Below are positions 50,203 to 59,709 of a stretch of DNA of 64,000 nucleotides, in pieces. The notes beneath the pieces were generated by a model. It had not been told where the DNA came from. It made no database searches and worked only from the letters and a program-made list of their open reading frames with translations. The position numbers were made by a program, and so were the translations under genes. Source of the DNA: Octadecabacter arcticus 238 (lineage in GTDB: Bacteria; Pseudomonadota; Alphaproteobacteria; Rhodobacterales; Rhodobacteraceae); assembly GCF_000155735.2 (NCBI RefSeq), contig NC_020908.1, forward strand, positions 4,525,501-4,589,500, written 5' to 3'. Position 1 is the stretch's first letter, and the number at the start of each line of letters is the position of its first letter.

Positions 50203-50880
50203 ATGTCAAAATCGAATCAGCAACTTGTCATCTTCGACTTTGACGGCGTGATCGTCGATAGTGAGACAATTTCCGTCGGCTTGCTGATCGCCGAAATGTC
50301 GCAACACGGCTTAGACCTGACGGAAAATCAAGCTTATGGTGCATTCCTCGGGAAGCAGATCGCGAAGGCCGATCAATCTGTGATGGCTGCATTTGGCATT
50401 GAAATTCCACCGCTTGATGAAGCAGCGTTCAAAACGAAACTATTTCAGCTCTTCGATGCACAACTGAAACCAATTTCCGGAATTCTCGGTGCCTACAATG
50501 CGATCAAGGGCCAAAGATGCATCGCGTCTTCAAGCAGTATGGATCGCATCCTCAGATCACTGGCAATTACAGGATTAGACAATGTCATTGATTGCACCAA
50601 ATTTGGCGCAGGAACCGTGTCACGCGGGAAACCTGAACCAGACCTGTTTCTACACGCTGCGGCTCAACACTGTGTTCGGCCAGAAAACTGCATCGTTGTC
50701 GAGGACAGCCCCGCAGGCATTTCTGCCGCGCTCGCTGCAGGAATGAAGTGTATTGGGTTTGTTGGCGGGTCTCATGCGACACCGGCAAGTCTGAAATTAA
50801 AATTGGCAGAACTCGGACCCAATTTGATCATCGAAACTATGTCTCAGCTCCCCGAAGCAATCATCAACCTGAGCAGGTAG
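50203..50880 (+). CDS. HAD-family phosphatase, beta-phosphoglucomutase-like
   Basis: 225 residues from the ATG at 50203 (MSKSNQQLVIFDFDGVIVDS), after AAGGACA; an upstream start at 50179 is possible. HAD motif I is FDFDGVIVDS with nucleophile Asp12 and Asp14, motif II is ASSSSMDRI, motif III Lys in SRGKPEPDLF, and motif IV VVEDSPAGISAALAAGM. Such enzymes dephosphorylate sugar or polyol phosphates. In Rhodobacterales similar genes occur in polyol (sorbitol/mannitol) operons together with SorC-type regulators, and such a regulator gene lies on the other side of the IS block, so they may be remnants of one locus. Confidence 0.85.
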   Translation: MSKSNQQLVIFDFDGVIVDSETISVGLLIAEMSQHGLDLTENQAYGAFLGKQIAKADQSVMAAFGIEIPPLDEAAFKTKLFQLFDAQLKPISGILGAYNAIKGQRCIASSSSMDRILRSLAITGLDNVIDCTKFGAGTVSRGKPEPDLFLHAAAQHCVRPENCIVVEDSPAGISAALAAGMKCIGFVGGSHATPASLKLKLAELGPNLIIETMSQLPEAIINLSR

Positions 50881-51841
50881 AAGACAAGTATTTATTGAAT
50901 AATGGTAAGTAATTTCGAATGAATGTACGGAGTGTTTTCGATCTGTGAGGATGTGCCTTGTTTGATCAACACATCATTGCAAACATCGAGGAGACACAAT
51001 AATTCGCCACACAATGTCTATGGTCTTACAACAAGGCTCAATTCGCATTAGCTATGCACTCCCCAATGATATAGAACAAAAAGTGAACGCAGGAGGCGCG
51101 CATGGACCATCACGACTATCTGGCCTGGCTATCTGAGATTGATGATCTGTCCTCGTACCAGCGGATCGCAACGGTTCGGTTGCTGGCTGGTCAGCCGTCG
51201 CTGGAAGCCGTGATCGGACTGTTGGAGGAGCGGATCGGGACGGCACGAAACTGTCCGCATTGTGCGGCGGGCGGGGCTGTGATCCGAGGCCGCTCTAACG
51301 GGCTGAAGCGGTATTTTTGCAAGATCTGCAGCAAAACCTTCAACGCCCTAACTGGGACGCCGTTAGCTCGGCTGCGACACAAAGATTGCTGGACGGAATT
51401 TGCTGGGTCATTAAGCGATGGCGACACGGTGAAGACCTCGGCGGCCCGCTGCGGGGTGGCCAGCAGCACGGCTTTTCGCTGGCGTCACCGCTTCCTGCGG
51501 GCTGTGACGGCTGGCGCGATCAAACTGCGCGGTATCGTCGAGGCCGATGAGACGTTTGTCTTGAGCAGTCGTGAAGGCGAACGAAACCTCGATCGCAAGG
51601 CCCGCAGGCGCGGCGGCAAGGCGTCCAAACGGGGGGGTATCCCCCTCTGTCAGGGATGTTGTCCGCTGCTCTATTTTTCTCTAATTTTCAGGTGAGCGGA
51701 TTAGGACAATGACATGGGATATTCACTGGAACGAAAAGCAGCTGTGCTGAAACGGATGCTTCCGCCAAACAACGTGACCATTCGGCAGCTTTCGCAGGAG
51801 GAAGGGATTTCGGAGGCGACGCTTTTCTCTTGGCGTGCATA

Positions 51842-52876
51842 CTACACGACTCTTGTGATTATGGGTGGAATTAGTATCCACGGTGAGACAGCGGCGTTTG
51901 GGTCTGACCTGAGCAGTTTACGGAGCTGATCGAAGCCAATTCGAAAGAATGACTTTGCAAAATATCCGTGTTTTTTCCGCTTCATTTTCCCGCCTCCAAT
52001 AAGCTTTGTGGCGGTTTTAGATGCCCATGCAACCGCGAGCGCAACGAGACCTAAAAGAAGCTCAAGTTTTTTGGAGATGGTCAGTCGTGTGTCTTCAAGA
52101 TTGAAGCCGCGTGTCTTTGTGTCGCCAAAGAGGCTCTCAATGGCCCATCTTTTCTTGTAGGTGGCGAGGGCCCGATGTGCGGGCCGGTTAGAGACGACGA
52201 TCAAAAGCTCACCCCCCTTGATGCGCTTTGCAGCAAAGCTAAACCACGTGGCCTCCCCCAAATTGTTGCCTCCAAATCGGGCATCAAAGTTGCGCTTACC
52301 GCGACAGGTGCGCAACAAGGTGCTTAGATTTTGCGTTTTCCCGTCCTGTGTGGTCACAAGTTGGTTTGCTTTGATACGGATGACAAATGGGACGTTGTTT
52401 TTATGAAGAAAATCCAACCATTGTGCTCCAATGAATTCCCGGTCCGCTAACAAGAACTTGATGGTGGAGACCTCAAACACCGACAGATAACGTTTCATCA
52501 AGGCAATGCGCTGAGCAGTATCGCTGTTCCCTGCACGCCCCAAAACGCTCCACATCAACGGAATACGGTGGCGGCGTGTGACAAGGGCTAAGACCAAGAA
52601 GTTGACATGGCGTTGGCCAATTTTCCAATTTGTTCGGTCCAAGCATAAATGCCAGGTGGGGCCAGAACCAATCATTTCAACAAGCAAGGGGGCCGCCCAA
52701 TCCGAGCCAAGATCAACATGCTGGAAAAAGCGTTGTAGGCGACGGTAGGTGCTTTCAACCTTGCTATCGGTAGGAAACTCACAGGCCAGATGGCTCAAAT
52801 TTACCGTCCGGGCATTCACCATTCCCATGATCAAGAGGCACATCGTTTTGAATAAGTTCAGATAGATGTGAGTCAA
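51842..52876 (-). CDS. IS4-family transposase
   Basis: The transposase domain contains WHLCLDRTNWKIGQRHVNFL (first Asp), KFLLADREFIGAQWLDFL (second Asp) and KKRWAIESLFGDTKTRGFNL (the Y-(2)-R-(3)-E-(6)-K type motif with Glu). The frame is open further to 53053, but that part overlaps the IS481-like gene on the other strand and looks foreign; the most likely start is near 52876 (TTG) or one of the Met codons shortly after (FKTMCLLIMGM). The start is uncertain, the end firm. Confidence 0.82.
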   Translation of the reverse strand: MTHIYLNLFKTMCLLIMGMVNARTVNLSHLACEFPTDSKVESTYRRLQRFFQHVDLGSDWAAPLLVEMIGSGPTWHLCLDRTNWKIGQRHVNFLVLALVTRRHRIPLMWSVLGRAGNSDTAQRIALMKRYLSVFEVSTIKFLLADREFIGAQWLDFLHKNNVPFVIRIKANQLVTTQDGKTQNLSTLLRTCRGKRNFDARFGGNNLGEATWFSFAAKRIKGGELLIVVSNRPAHRALATYKKRWAIESLFGDTKTRGFNLEDTRLTISKKLELLLGLVALAVAWASKTATKLIGGGKMKRKKHGYFAKSFFRIGFDQLRKLLRSDPNAAVSPWILIPPIITRVV

Positions 52877-52945
52877 AATTTTGTTGCCAAGATTTAGGCG
52901 ACCTCGGAGACTGAGAATTGAAAGAAACCAGCTCACGAGGCCAAT

Positions 52946-53956
52946 ATGCAAATCATCGGACTGCACAAGAACGTTTATAAACTTTATGCTTGGGCGCGGA
53001 CACAAGAATGTTTGGACGTGTACCGTATCAAATACGAAGGTCAGGTTCGGCAATGGGACGACTTACGTACAGAGGGCGTTTCTCTATCAAAGTGCGCTGA
53101 ATTCGTCGGCATCTCGCGCGCGACATATTACCGTCACAAGCGTATTTTGAAGGATTTGGCGCAGGCAATCATACCGCCTTCAAAGGCTCCCAAACGCTGC
53201 AACAAGTCACAGTGGGGCGAGGCAGAAAAGCAATTGGTGCTTGAGGCCCGCCGCGACAATGAAACCTACGGTAAGGAGAAAATAGGGGCCATCTTGCGTC
53301 GCGACAAAAAGCAAACCATGAGCGATAGCACCGTGGGGCGCATTTTGAGCTTTCTAAGGAAAAAAGGCCTGATCACACGATCAAGATCTGCGCCCCAAAA
53401 GCGCAAGCGTAATTTTTCCAAGGGGCATGCCAAGGGATGGAAATATAGGGATTACAAAGATATTGTGGTTGGCGAGCGTGTGCAGATCGATCATATGACT
53501 GCCACGAAGAACGGCGTCACGTGCAAACACTTTCAAGCCTGGGAGAGGTGTAGCAAGCATATCCACGCGCAAGTTTATTCGAATGCCACGGCACGCTCTG
53601 CCAAACGGTTTTTGCAAGAACTCGTGGAAATAGCTCCCTATAAGATCATCTCAATTCAAGTCGATGGCGGGTCTGAGTTTATGGCCGATTTTGAGACAGC
53701 GTGCGAACAGATGGAGATCCCGCTCATTGTGCTGCCGCCAGCAAGGCCAAAATACAACGGTGGTGTCGAGCGCGGTAACCGCACCTTCCGCGAAGAGTTC
53801 TATGCATGTCGTGATCTCATTGCCGACAGCATAGGAGCGATGCGGTTTGAACTTCGAAAAGCCGTCGATAAATACAACACATTCAGGCCTCATCATGCCT
53901 TGAAAGGCAAGACACCAATGGAGTACATTCGAATCACTCAGGCCAAAGTCGTGTGA
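52946..53956 (+). CDS. IS481-like transposase (integrase core)
   Basis: 336 residues. N-terminal helix-turn-helix (LSKCAEFVGISRATYYRHKR), central HTH-21-like region (DNETYGKEKIGAILRRDKKQ), then an rve integrase core with ERVQIDHMTATKNG (Asp), ISIQVDGGSEFMADF (Asp) and KYNGGVERGNRTFREEFYAC (Glu). C-terminal NTFRPHHALKGKTPMEYI is typical of IS481/IS3 integrases. The frame is intact. It probably inserted into the 5' part of the IS4 element, but I could not define its ends. Confidence 0.83.
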   Translation: MQIIGLHKNVYKLYAWARTQECLDVYRIKYEGQVRQWDDLRTEGVSLSKCAEFVGISRATYYRHKRILKDLAQAIIPPSKAPKRCNKSQWGEAEKQLVLEARRDNETYGKEKIGAILRRDKKQTMSDSTVGRILSFLRKKGLITRSRSAPQKRKRNFSKGHAKGWKYRDYKDIVVGERVQIDHMTATKNGVTCKHFQAWERCSKHIHAQVYSNATARSAKRFLQELVEIAPYKIISIQVDGGSEFMADFETACEQMEIPLIVLPPARPKYNGGVERGNRTFREEFYACRDLIADSIGAMRFELRKAVDKYNTFRPHHALKGKTPMEYIRITQAKVV

Positions 53957-54137
53957 GTCTCAAAACACCTGAACCTATACACTTTCAAGGCGACTGTTGC
54001 TCAACTCTAAATGGGGGGATAACCTCTTCTTGAGGGTCGTCAGGGCTTTCGTGATCATCAGTGGAACCTTTTTTAGCGATAAGAGTCCGCTCCTAAATCA
54101 CCTTCTGACACCCTCAACCACCCTACTGTCGTGTAGT
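53957..54137. other. Right part of the IS4 element, no gene
   Basis: About 180 bases between the IS481-like gene and the IS4 right end. It presumably contains the 5' noncoding part of IS4 and the right end of the IS481-like element. No gene seen. Confidence 0.35.
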
Positions 54138-54516
54138 ATGCTTGGCGTGCTCAGGCGCGCAACAAGGGGCAGCTTTTGCCTGACGCTGATGCGAGCCCTG
54201 AGGGCTGGTCTTCACGTGACAAGTTTGCGGCGGTGTTGGAAACTGCTGCGCTGAACGAGGCTGACCTAGCCGAATACTGCCGCAAACGCGGCCTTTACCC
54301 GGCGCAGATTGCCATGTGGCGAGTTGCTTGCGAGCAGGCCAACGACTGGGACCGCACGAGTGCAGCACGTCTTGTGCGTGCGACCAAGGAAGACAAGAAA
54401 CGGATGAAAGATTTGGAACGCGAGCTTGCTCGCAAGGATCGCGCACTGGCCGAAACTGCAGCACTGCTTGTTCTGCGAAAAAAGGCCTCAGCGATCTGGG
54501 GGGACGGAGAGGACGC

Positions 54517-55577
54517 ATGATCAGCACCCCAGATCGCCAAACCGCAGTTGCTCTGATCAATGAGGCCGTCACCGCAGGAGCGCAGCGCGCCAAAGCCTGT
54601 TCCGAGTTGGAAATCAGCGAACGCACTCTGCGGCGCTGGACAAAAGACGGCGAGGTTCGCCCTGATAAGCGCCCCCTCGTGCCGCGTGCGGAACCAGCAA
54701 ACGCGTTGAGTACGGCAGAACGCGCGGCTGTTCTAGATGTCTGTAATTCAAAGGAGTTCTCTAGCCTTCCCCCAAGTCAGATTGTGCCAAAGCTAGCAGA
54801 TCGGGGGCAGTATCTAGCCTCGGAATCGAGTTTCTACCGCATTCTGCGCGCCAATGGATTGCAGCATCACCGGGGTCGAGCCAAGTCCCCAGTCAAGCGT
54901 AAGAAGCCCACAAGCTATCAGGCCAGTGCGCCCTGTGAGGTCTGGACCTGGGACATTACCTGGATGCCGGGACCTGTCGCAGGCATGTTCTTCTATCTGT
55001 ATCTGATCGTGGACATCTTCAGCCGGAAGATCGTGGGCTGTACATCCATGAGCGTGAAAGTGCGGATCTGGCTGCCATTCTGATCCGGCAAGCAGTGCTA
55101 GCGGAGGGCTGTCAGATGCGCCCCTTGGTTCTGCACGCTGACAACGGCAGTCCTATGAAGGGCGCCACGATGAAGGTGACGATGGAAAAACTAGGGATCA
55201 CGGCCTCCTACAGTCGCCCTCGCGTAAGCAACGACAACCCTTTCTCAGAGGCGTTGCTCCGAACCTGCAAATACCGCCCGGACTGGCCGACCAAGGGCTT
55301 TGCCACCAAGGCGGATGCTCAAACCTGGGTCCAAACCTTCGCTGGTTGGTACAATAGTGAACACCTGCACAGCGCCATCCGCTTCGTCACGCCGAATGCG
55401 CGCCACGCAGGTCATGATCGTGCAACGCTCACAAATCGTGCCAATCTCTATGCAACTGCTCGCGCGCAAAACCCGCAACGCTGGTCAGGAAAAACCCGAA
55501 ACTGGCAACCAGCAGGACCCGTCTGGCTGAACCCAGAAAACGAAATCAGCGCCTCTGAAATCAGAGACGCTGCATGA
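54517..55577 (+). pseudogene. IS3 orfB (copy B), frameshifted
   Basis: Starts at 54517 with the ATGA overlap. The first part carries VWTWDITWMPGPVAGMFFYL (first Asp). At about 55040 the sequence GGGCTGTACATCC replaces GGGCTGGGAGGTCC of copy A, shifting the frame and ending at a TGA near 55083; the remainder (LVLHADNGSPMKG, ITASYSRPRVSNDNPFSEAL with the Glu) continues in another frame to 55577. Copy A is intact here but broken at 29750, so neither copy makes a full OrfB. Confidence 0.88.
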
Positions 55578-56059
55578 AATCGGCGGACAACACCTTTGAC
55601 AAACACCGGTATCGCATGAGCAAGTTCCAGTTTTGGTGGCCGCCGACCGCTCCGGCGCGACCGTCAGCGCCATATTGCCGGCGGTGTCTGCCGCTCATTT
55701 GCAAGCGGTTTTGCAGCCAGTTCTTGATCAGGACGCCCTACTGGTCACTGACGGCTGCACCAGTTATCCGCCCTGCGCCACCGCGATGGGCATCAGCCAT
55801 GAGGCGCTCAACCAAACCGCTGGCGAGCGCGTCCGGGGAGAACTGCACATCCAGACCGTCAACAGCCGCCATGAGCGGCTCAAGTCCTTCCTTCGTCGCC
55901 ATCGTGGCGTCGCCACCACGTATCTCGATAGCTATCTCAGATGGTTTCATCTCGCAGTGCTTCCAAGGCAGCCAACACCACGCGCAGTCCTCGCCGCAGC
56001 AGCAGGTATCCTGCCGGTTAGACCATGTGCATAGCTAATGCGAATTGAGCCTACAACAA

Positions 56060-56182
56060 TGACCGCCCGAATATGGGCGCCGGCGGGATAAAACCCCCGA
56101 AACTGAAAATAGCCACATAAGTTCTACAGCCGCACCCATTTAAAAATGGGGGGATTACCAGTTGTCCAAAGTAGTCGTCGAT
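56060..56182. other. Spacer between the IS nest and the SorC gene
   Basis: About 120 bases without a gene. CCCATTTAAAAATGGG at 56137-56152 can form a small hairpin at the 3' side of the minus-strand regulator gene but is not followed by a T-run in that direction. Confidence 0.35.
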
Positions 56183-57184
56183 TTAACCTTTTGAAAGCAA
56201 CATTGCCTTCGCGGTGAACTCATCAGTTATAAACACGGTTGGTTTTACCAACTTTACGCAACCAAGCATAACTTTGACTTTCTCCTTGCCTCCTGAGATT
56301 AGGACTCGGTCGGTGGCATTTTTTAATCGGTCAATACCAACAGAAATACCTCGCGTGTTCACATTGTGATCAACAAGCTCCCCGTCTTCTGAGATGAAAT
56401 TGTATAGAAGATCGCCCACTGCTCCAGCAGCTATCAAGCTTTGTCTATCTGCTTCATTTATATGGCCTAAACGATAAGATGTCGTGATCCCCTCAATACC
56501 TCCAGCACTCAGGAATGCTACATCAAGGTTATCGGCAAGTTCGAAAATCTGGTTTATTCCACAACGCTCAAGCAATGCGTGTTTGGTTTCTGGACTGTCC
56601 ACAAGAGCTGGAGCGGGAACCAAATAGCCTTCGCCGTTAAACAACTCAGCAAATTGCCATGCAAATTCCGCAGGGTTAAAACGCTTGGCCTGAGAGATTC
56701 CGCCAAGCAGGGAAATAACCCTTACTTTTTCTAGTTCCCTACCTTGAATGTGCGGCAGTGATGAGTAGAGGGTCCTACCCCAACCAACGCCAATTTTCAT
56801 ATCTGACTGGACATAATCCGAGATGAACTGGCCTGCCACAAATGCTATCGCTTTCGTGGGGTCAAGGTCTTCGTTGGCCATAGGCGCTACGATAACTTTC
56901 GAAATTCCAAACGCTTGTCCAACGGCCCGTTCCGTCTCGATGATTGAAGAAATAGAGGTGTTGATGCGAATATCGACCTCACCCCTCTTTAGAGCCTCCG
57001 CGAGTAACCTTGTCACTTGGACCCGGTTGATGTTGAGAAGCTTTGCGGTTTTTTGCTGAGTCAAGCCTTCGACGTGATAGAGCCAAGCAGCCCTCATGCG
57101 AATTTCACGGCTTGAGTCCGAGTTGCCGCGGCGTCGTTCAACGACCCTGTGATCTGCTTCATGACCCAATGAAGTGTCTGTCAT
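56183..57184 (-). CDS. SorC-family transcriptional regulator
   Basis: 333 residues. The N-terminal helix-turn-helix is visible as RAAWLYHVEGLTQQKTAKLL then NINRVQVTRLLAEALKRGEV, and the C-terminal sugar-phosphate sensor domain includes GVGWGRTLYSSLPHI, ISLLGGISQAKRFN, LSAGGIEGITTSYRLG and ISGGKEKVKVMLGCVKL. This is the pattern of SmoC-like polyol-operon regulators of Rhodobacterales. Its neighbours in the window (aldolase, FBPase, HAD phosphatase) agree with control by a phosphorylated sugar or polyol. Confidence 0.87.
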   Translation of the reverse strand: MTDTSLGHEADHRVVERRRGNSDSSREIRMRAAWLYHVEGLTQQKTAKLLNINRVQVTRLLAEALKRGEVDIRINTSISSIIETERAVGQAFGISKVIVAPMANEDLDPTKAIAFVAGQFISDYVQSDMKIGVGWGRTLYSSLPHIQGRELEKVRVISLLGGISQAKRFNPAEFAWQFAELFNGEGYLVPAPALVDSPETKHALLERCGINQIFELADNLDVAFLSAGGIEGITTSYRLGHINEADRQSLIAAGAVGDLLYNFISEDGELVDHNVNTRGISVGIDRLKNATDRVLISGGKEKVKVMLGCVKLVKPTVFITDEFTAKAMLLSKG

Positions 57185-57602
57185 TGAATTAACCTGCCTT
57201 AGCTTCTGCCGCCTCTAAAAGCTCTGGATTCGAGTCTTAGATTTGGTGTTGTTAAAGAAAAGGCTGCTCAGCCGACCAAGGCTTCATTTATGCACTTCTC
57301 AGAGAAAAAGATCATAGGTCTCGCAGCGGGCAGCCTGTTGCTATTGTTGATCCTAATGGAATCCATCTCATACGTCTACATCGACCGTAGGATTTTAAGG
57401 AGGTTACGGATATATCTGGCTATGTGGGTTTTGCAGCCGTCTCAACGATTTGGAGCTTTTGTCAGACCGTGCGTCCTTCAGCCATATTCAGGCCAGTTAT
57501 GAGGAAAATTTGCAAGCTACTGAACCAAACAGCGCCGCTGTTTGGTTGCTTGGGCGTATGCCGCACTATAAAAGGATCAAGTGTCTCGGCATGAAGATTC
57601 TC
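57185..57602. other. 418-base region without a convincing gene
   Basis: On the plus strand a short frame (57290-57502) starts MHFSEKKIIGLAAGSLLLLL and has one hydrophobic stretch, then changes character; no good ribosome-binding site precedes it. It may be a decayed membrane-protein gene. The region upstream of the minus-strand SorC gene should contain its promoter. Confidence 0.35.
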
Positions 57603-58637
57603 TCAATAACGTTTTGCCATTTCGGTCAGCGCAACGGGTTTGATTTTTTGGGCGTGGCCCGCTGTTCCAAACTGCTCATACCGTTCTCTGCAAACCTTCG
57701 ACATCGCTTCGCGTCCCGGCATGAGATATTTTCTTGGATCAAATTCAGAGGGGTTAAGGGCAAAAGTCTTTCGAATCGCCCCTGTCAAAGCCAAGCGTAA
57801 ATCTGTGTCCACATTCACTTTGCGCACCCCTGATTTGATGCCCAACTGTATTTCTTCTACTGGAACACCCCATGTCGGCTCGATTTGCCCTCCCGCGTCA
57901 TTGATAATGTCCTGCAACTCCTGCGGTACAGAGGATGAACCGTGCATCACAAGATGGGTGCGCGGGATGCGTGCATGGATTTCTTGGAGCCGATCCATGG
58001 CCAGAATTTCGCCGTCGGGTTTGCGCGTAAATTTATATGCCCCGTGGCTTGTTCCAATGGCGATAGCAAGTGCATCGACATTGGTTAAAGAAACAAATGT
58101 TTCAGCTTCCTCGGGGTCGGTCAATAACATGTCCCGACTAAGACTGCCCTCAAAACCATGCCCGTCCTCAGCTTCACCTTTCCCTGTTTCAAGTGAGCCA
58201 AGGTGTCCAATTTCACCTTCAACTGAAACGCCGACCATGTGCGCAAGCTCAACCACTTTGCTTGTTACCTGGACGTTTTCTTGAAAATTTGTGGGTGTCT
58301 TTCCATCGGCCGCCAAAGACCCATCCATCATGACTGAAGAATATCCATGGGTTATCGCAGAAAGGCACGTCGCAGGGGAATTGCCATGGTCTTGGTGCAT
58401 GCAAACGGGGATATGTGGATATAGCTCGATGGCCGCTTGAATGATGTGGGATAATACGATGTCATTGGCGTAGCTTCGCGCACCACGGCTGGCCTGCATA
58501 ATGACAGGACTGTCAGTACTGTGACCTGCTGACATGATTGCCAACATTTGCTCCATATTATTCACATTAAAAGCTGGGATCGCATAGTTGTATTCGGCTG
58601 CGTGATCAAGCAACTGGCGAAGAGAAACGAGAGCCAT
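57603..58637 (-). CDS. Fructose-bisphosphate aldolase, class II (Calvin-type)
   Basis: 344 residues. Zinc and catalytic motifs: [16 protein letters not shown] with His81, Asp83 (general base) and His84, [32 protein letters not shown] (His) and [14 protein letters not shown] (His), [13 protein letters not shown]. The length and the LGSLETG insertion match the CbbA/FbaA type that condenses or cleaves fructose-1,6-bisphosphate (and sedoheptulose bisphosphate in the Calvin type). It lies 40 bases after the FBPase gene, so the two probably act in sequence: triose phosphates to fructose-bisphosphate to fructose-6-phosphate, or reverse for the aldolase. Confidence 0.93.
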   Translation of the reverse strand: MALVSLRQLLDHAAEYNYAIPAFNVNNMEQMLAIMSAGHSTDSPVIMQASRGARSYANDIVLSHIIQAAIELYPHIPVCMHQDHGNSPATCLSAITHGYSSVMMDGSLAADGKTPTNFQENVQVTSKVVELAHMVGVSVEGEIGHLGSLETGKGEAEDGHGFEGSLSRDMLLTDPEEAETFVSLTNVDALAIAIGTSHGAYKFTRKPDGEILAMDRLQEIHARIPRTHLVMHGSSSVPQELQDIINDAGGQIEPTWGVPVEEIQLGIKSGVRKVNVDTDLRLALTGAIRKTFALNPSEFDPRKYLMPGREAMSKVCRERYEQFGTAGHAQKIKPVALTEMAKRY

Positions 58638-58677
58638 TCAAGAACTTCCTTTTTGTGCGGAACATCCGCGATTACTG

Positions 58678-59637
58678 TTAATGATATGACTCAATCAAAT
58701 TCACCTCGTCAGCCGACCCTAGTATTACAGATGTCCTTTGATGCAGGCTCTTTGGGGAGATACTCAGGATATCCTCATCCCCCGTCGAAGCGCGGCCAGC
58801 AGCAGCTTTCACAATAAAAGCCATTGGGTTGGCTTCGTAGAGCAACCGAATCTTCCCACCAGTTGATTGGTTATTCGTGTCTTTAGGATAGAGAAAGACA
58901 CCACCACGAACCAAAATGCGATGAACATCTGCGACCATCGAAGCCGTCCAACGCATGTTGAAATCTTGACCCCTTGGTCCCGCTTCTCCAGCTGTACATT
59001 CGCTAACGTATCGACGAATCGGTGACTTCCAAAAGCGGGCTCGTGAGGTATTAATGGCGAACTCGCTTGTCGATTTGGGGATTGTCATGAACGGATGGGT
59101 GAGGATGAAATCGCCAGAGCTGACGCATAATGTGTATCCTTGGACATCTCGGCCTGTGCTGACGACAAACATCGTCGAAGATCCGTATATAGCGTAACCT
59201 GCGGCAAGTTGGTGTTTACCAGAACGTAACACACATCTTGCATCGCTTGATCCGACCCGTGTTATTGAAAATATCGAACCAACCGACAAGTCCACATTGA
59301 GATTAGAAGACCCATCCAATGGGTCAATATAGAGGATGAAATCATCCTTTTCAGGTTCTTTGAGCCATAGCGGTTCCTCAACTTCTTCGGACACGATGGC
59401 AGCGAGCTTAGGGTTGGCACTACAAATCTTGACGAACAGGTCGTTCGCCTTAAGATCCAAAGTTTGTTGAGTTTCGCCTTGGACATTGATTATGCCGGTA
59501 ACACCAAGATTGCCCTCCAACGCTGAATTTTTCACCTGATTTGCGACGCCGATGCAAGCATTTGAAATAGCAAGGATGAGAGAACTAAGGTCCTGGTTCT
59601 TATCAGCTAGGACCTCAGGTAGTTTCAGGGGTGACAT
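58678..59637 (-). CDS. Fructose-1,6-bisphosphatase, class I
   Basis: 319 residues. Metal and substrate motifs: SEEVEEP (Glu84, Glu85), YIDPLDGSSNLNVDLSVGSI (residues 103-122) and the C-terminal GGKIRLLYEANPMAFIVKAA, the class I signature with the phosphate-binding Lys/Arg. It hydrolyses fructose-1,6-bisphosphate to fructose-6-phosphate in gluconeogenesis or the Calvin cycle. It sits between the aldolase and the dihydrolipoyl dehydrogenase genes, 72 bases from the latter; the presence of a PDH-like complex in the same gene string is unusual. Confidence 0.93.
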   Translation of the reverse strand: MSPLKLPEVLADKNQDLSSLILAISNACIGVANQVKNSALEGNLGVTGIINVQGETQQTLDLKANDLFVKICSANPKLAAIVSEEVEEPLWLKEPEKDDFILYIDPLDGSSNLNVDLSVGSIFSITRVGSSDARCVLRSGKHQLAAGYAIYGSSTMFVVSTGRDVQGYTLCVSSGDFILTHPFMTIPKSTSEFAINTSRARFWKSPIRRYVSECTAGEAGPRGQDFNMRWTASMVADVHRILVRGGVFLYPKDTNNQSTGGKIRLLYEANPMAFIVKAAAGRASTGDEDILSISPKSLHQRTSVILGSADEVNLIESYH

Positions 59638-59709
59638 TTCGAAAACTCCAAGACCGGAACCGCCGGGACTTTTTTCTCATTGGCGGCAAAGTAACCAACA
59701 CGCCTCGCG

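Larger units (their letters stand above)
51838..54140 (-). mobile_element. IS4-family element containing an IS481-like gene
   Basis: Ends CATACTACACGAC (51838) and its inverse GTCGTGTAGTATG (ending 54140). CTTGGCGTG is duplicated at the two borders (51829-51837 and 54141-54149). The interior is larger (2303 bp) than one IS4 because a second transposase gene of another family is present at 52946-53956. Confidence 0.87.
51714..54520 (+). pseudogene. IS3 orfA (copy B), interrupted by IS4
   Basis: Begins MGYSLERKAAVLKRMLPPNN and reads VTIRQLSQEEGISEATLFSW up to 51838, then IS4. It resumes after the duplication at 54141 as RAQARNKGQLLPDADASPEG and WSSRDKFAAVLETAALNEAD to the TGA at 54518-54520. 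It shows the N-terminus that copy A has lost. Confidence 0.88.
51642..55607 (+). mobile_element. IS3-family element, copy B, split by IS4
   Basis: Ends share TGTCA and TGTTGTCCGC in inverted orientation (51651-51669 and the inverse near 55585-55603). GGTATC flanks both sides (51636-51641, 55608-55613). It lies inside the IS1595 transposase gene. An IS4 is inserted in orfA at 51838-54140. Nearly identical to IS3 copy A. Confidence 0.87.
51102..56034 (+). pseudogene. IS1595-family transposase, interrupted
   Basis: The N-terminal half (MDHHDYLAWLSEIDDLSSYQ, zinc ribbon CPHCAAGG...CKICSKTF, then GIVEADETFVLSSREGERNL with the first Asp) runs to about 51636 and is broken by IS3. The C-terminal half resumes at 55614 (HEQVPVLVAADRSGATVSAI, DALLVTDGCTSYP with the second Asp, then HIQTVNSRHERLKSFLRRHR). 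The two halves abut at the GGTATC repeat flanking IS3, with a possible one-base frame discrepancy. Confidence 0.88.
51035..56051 (+). mobile_element. IS1595-family element carrying a four-deep IS nest
   Basis: Terminal inverted repeats of about 25 bp, GGCTCAATTCGCATTAGCTA at 51035 and its inverse ending at 56051, are essentially perfect. The flanks are an 8-bp duplication TACAACAA (51027-51034 and 56052-56059), as expected for IS1595. The element itself is about 1.05 kb; the rest is an IS3 at 51642-55607 containing an IS4 that contains an IS481-like element. Confidence 0.93.

Noticed and set aside
57290..57502. Small membrane protein upstream of the SorC gene
   Set aside because: Only one hydrophobic stretch, no convincing ribosome-binding site, and the second half looks non-coding. 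Kept only as a note in the region entry.
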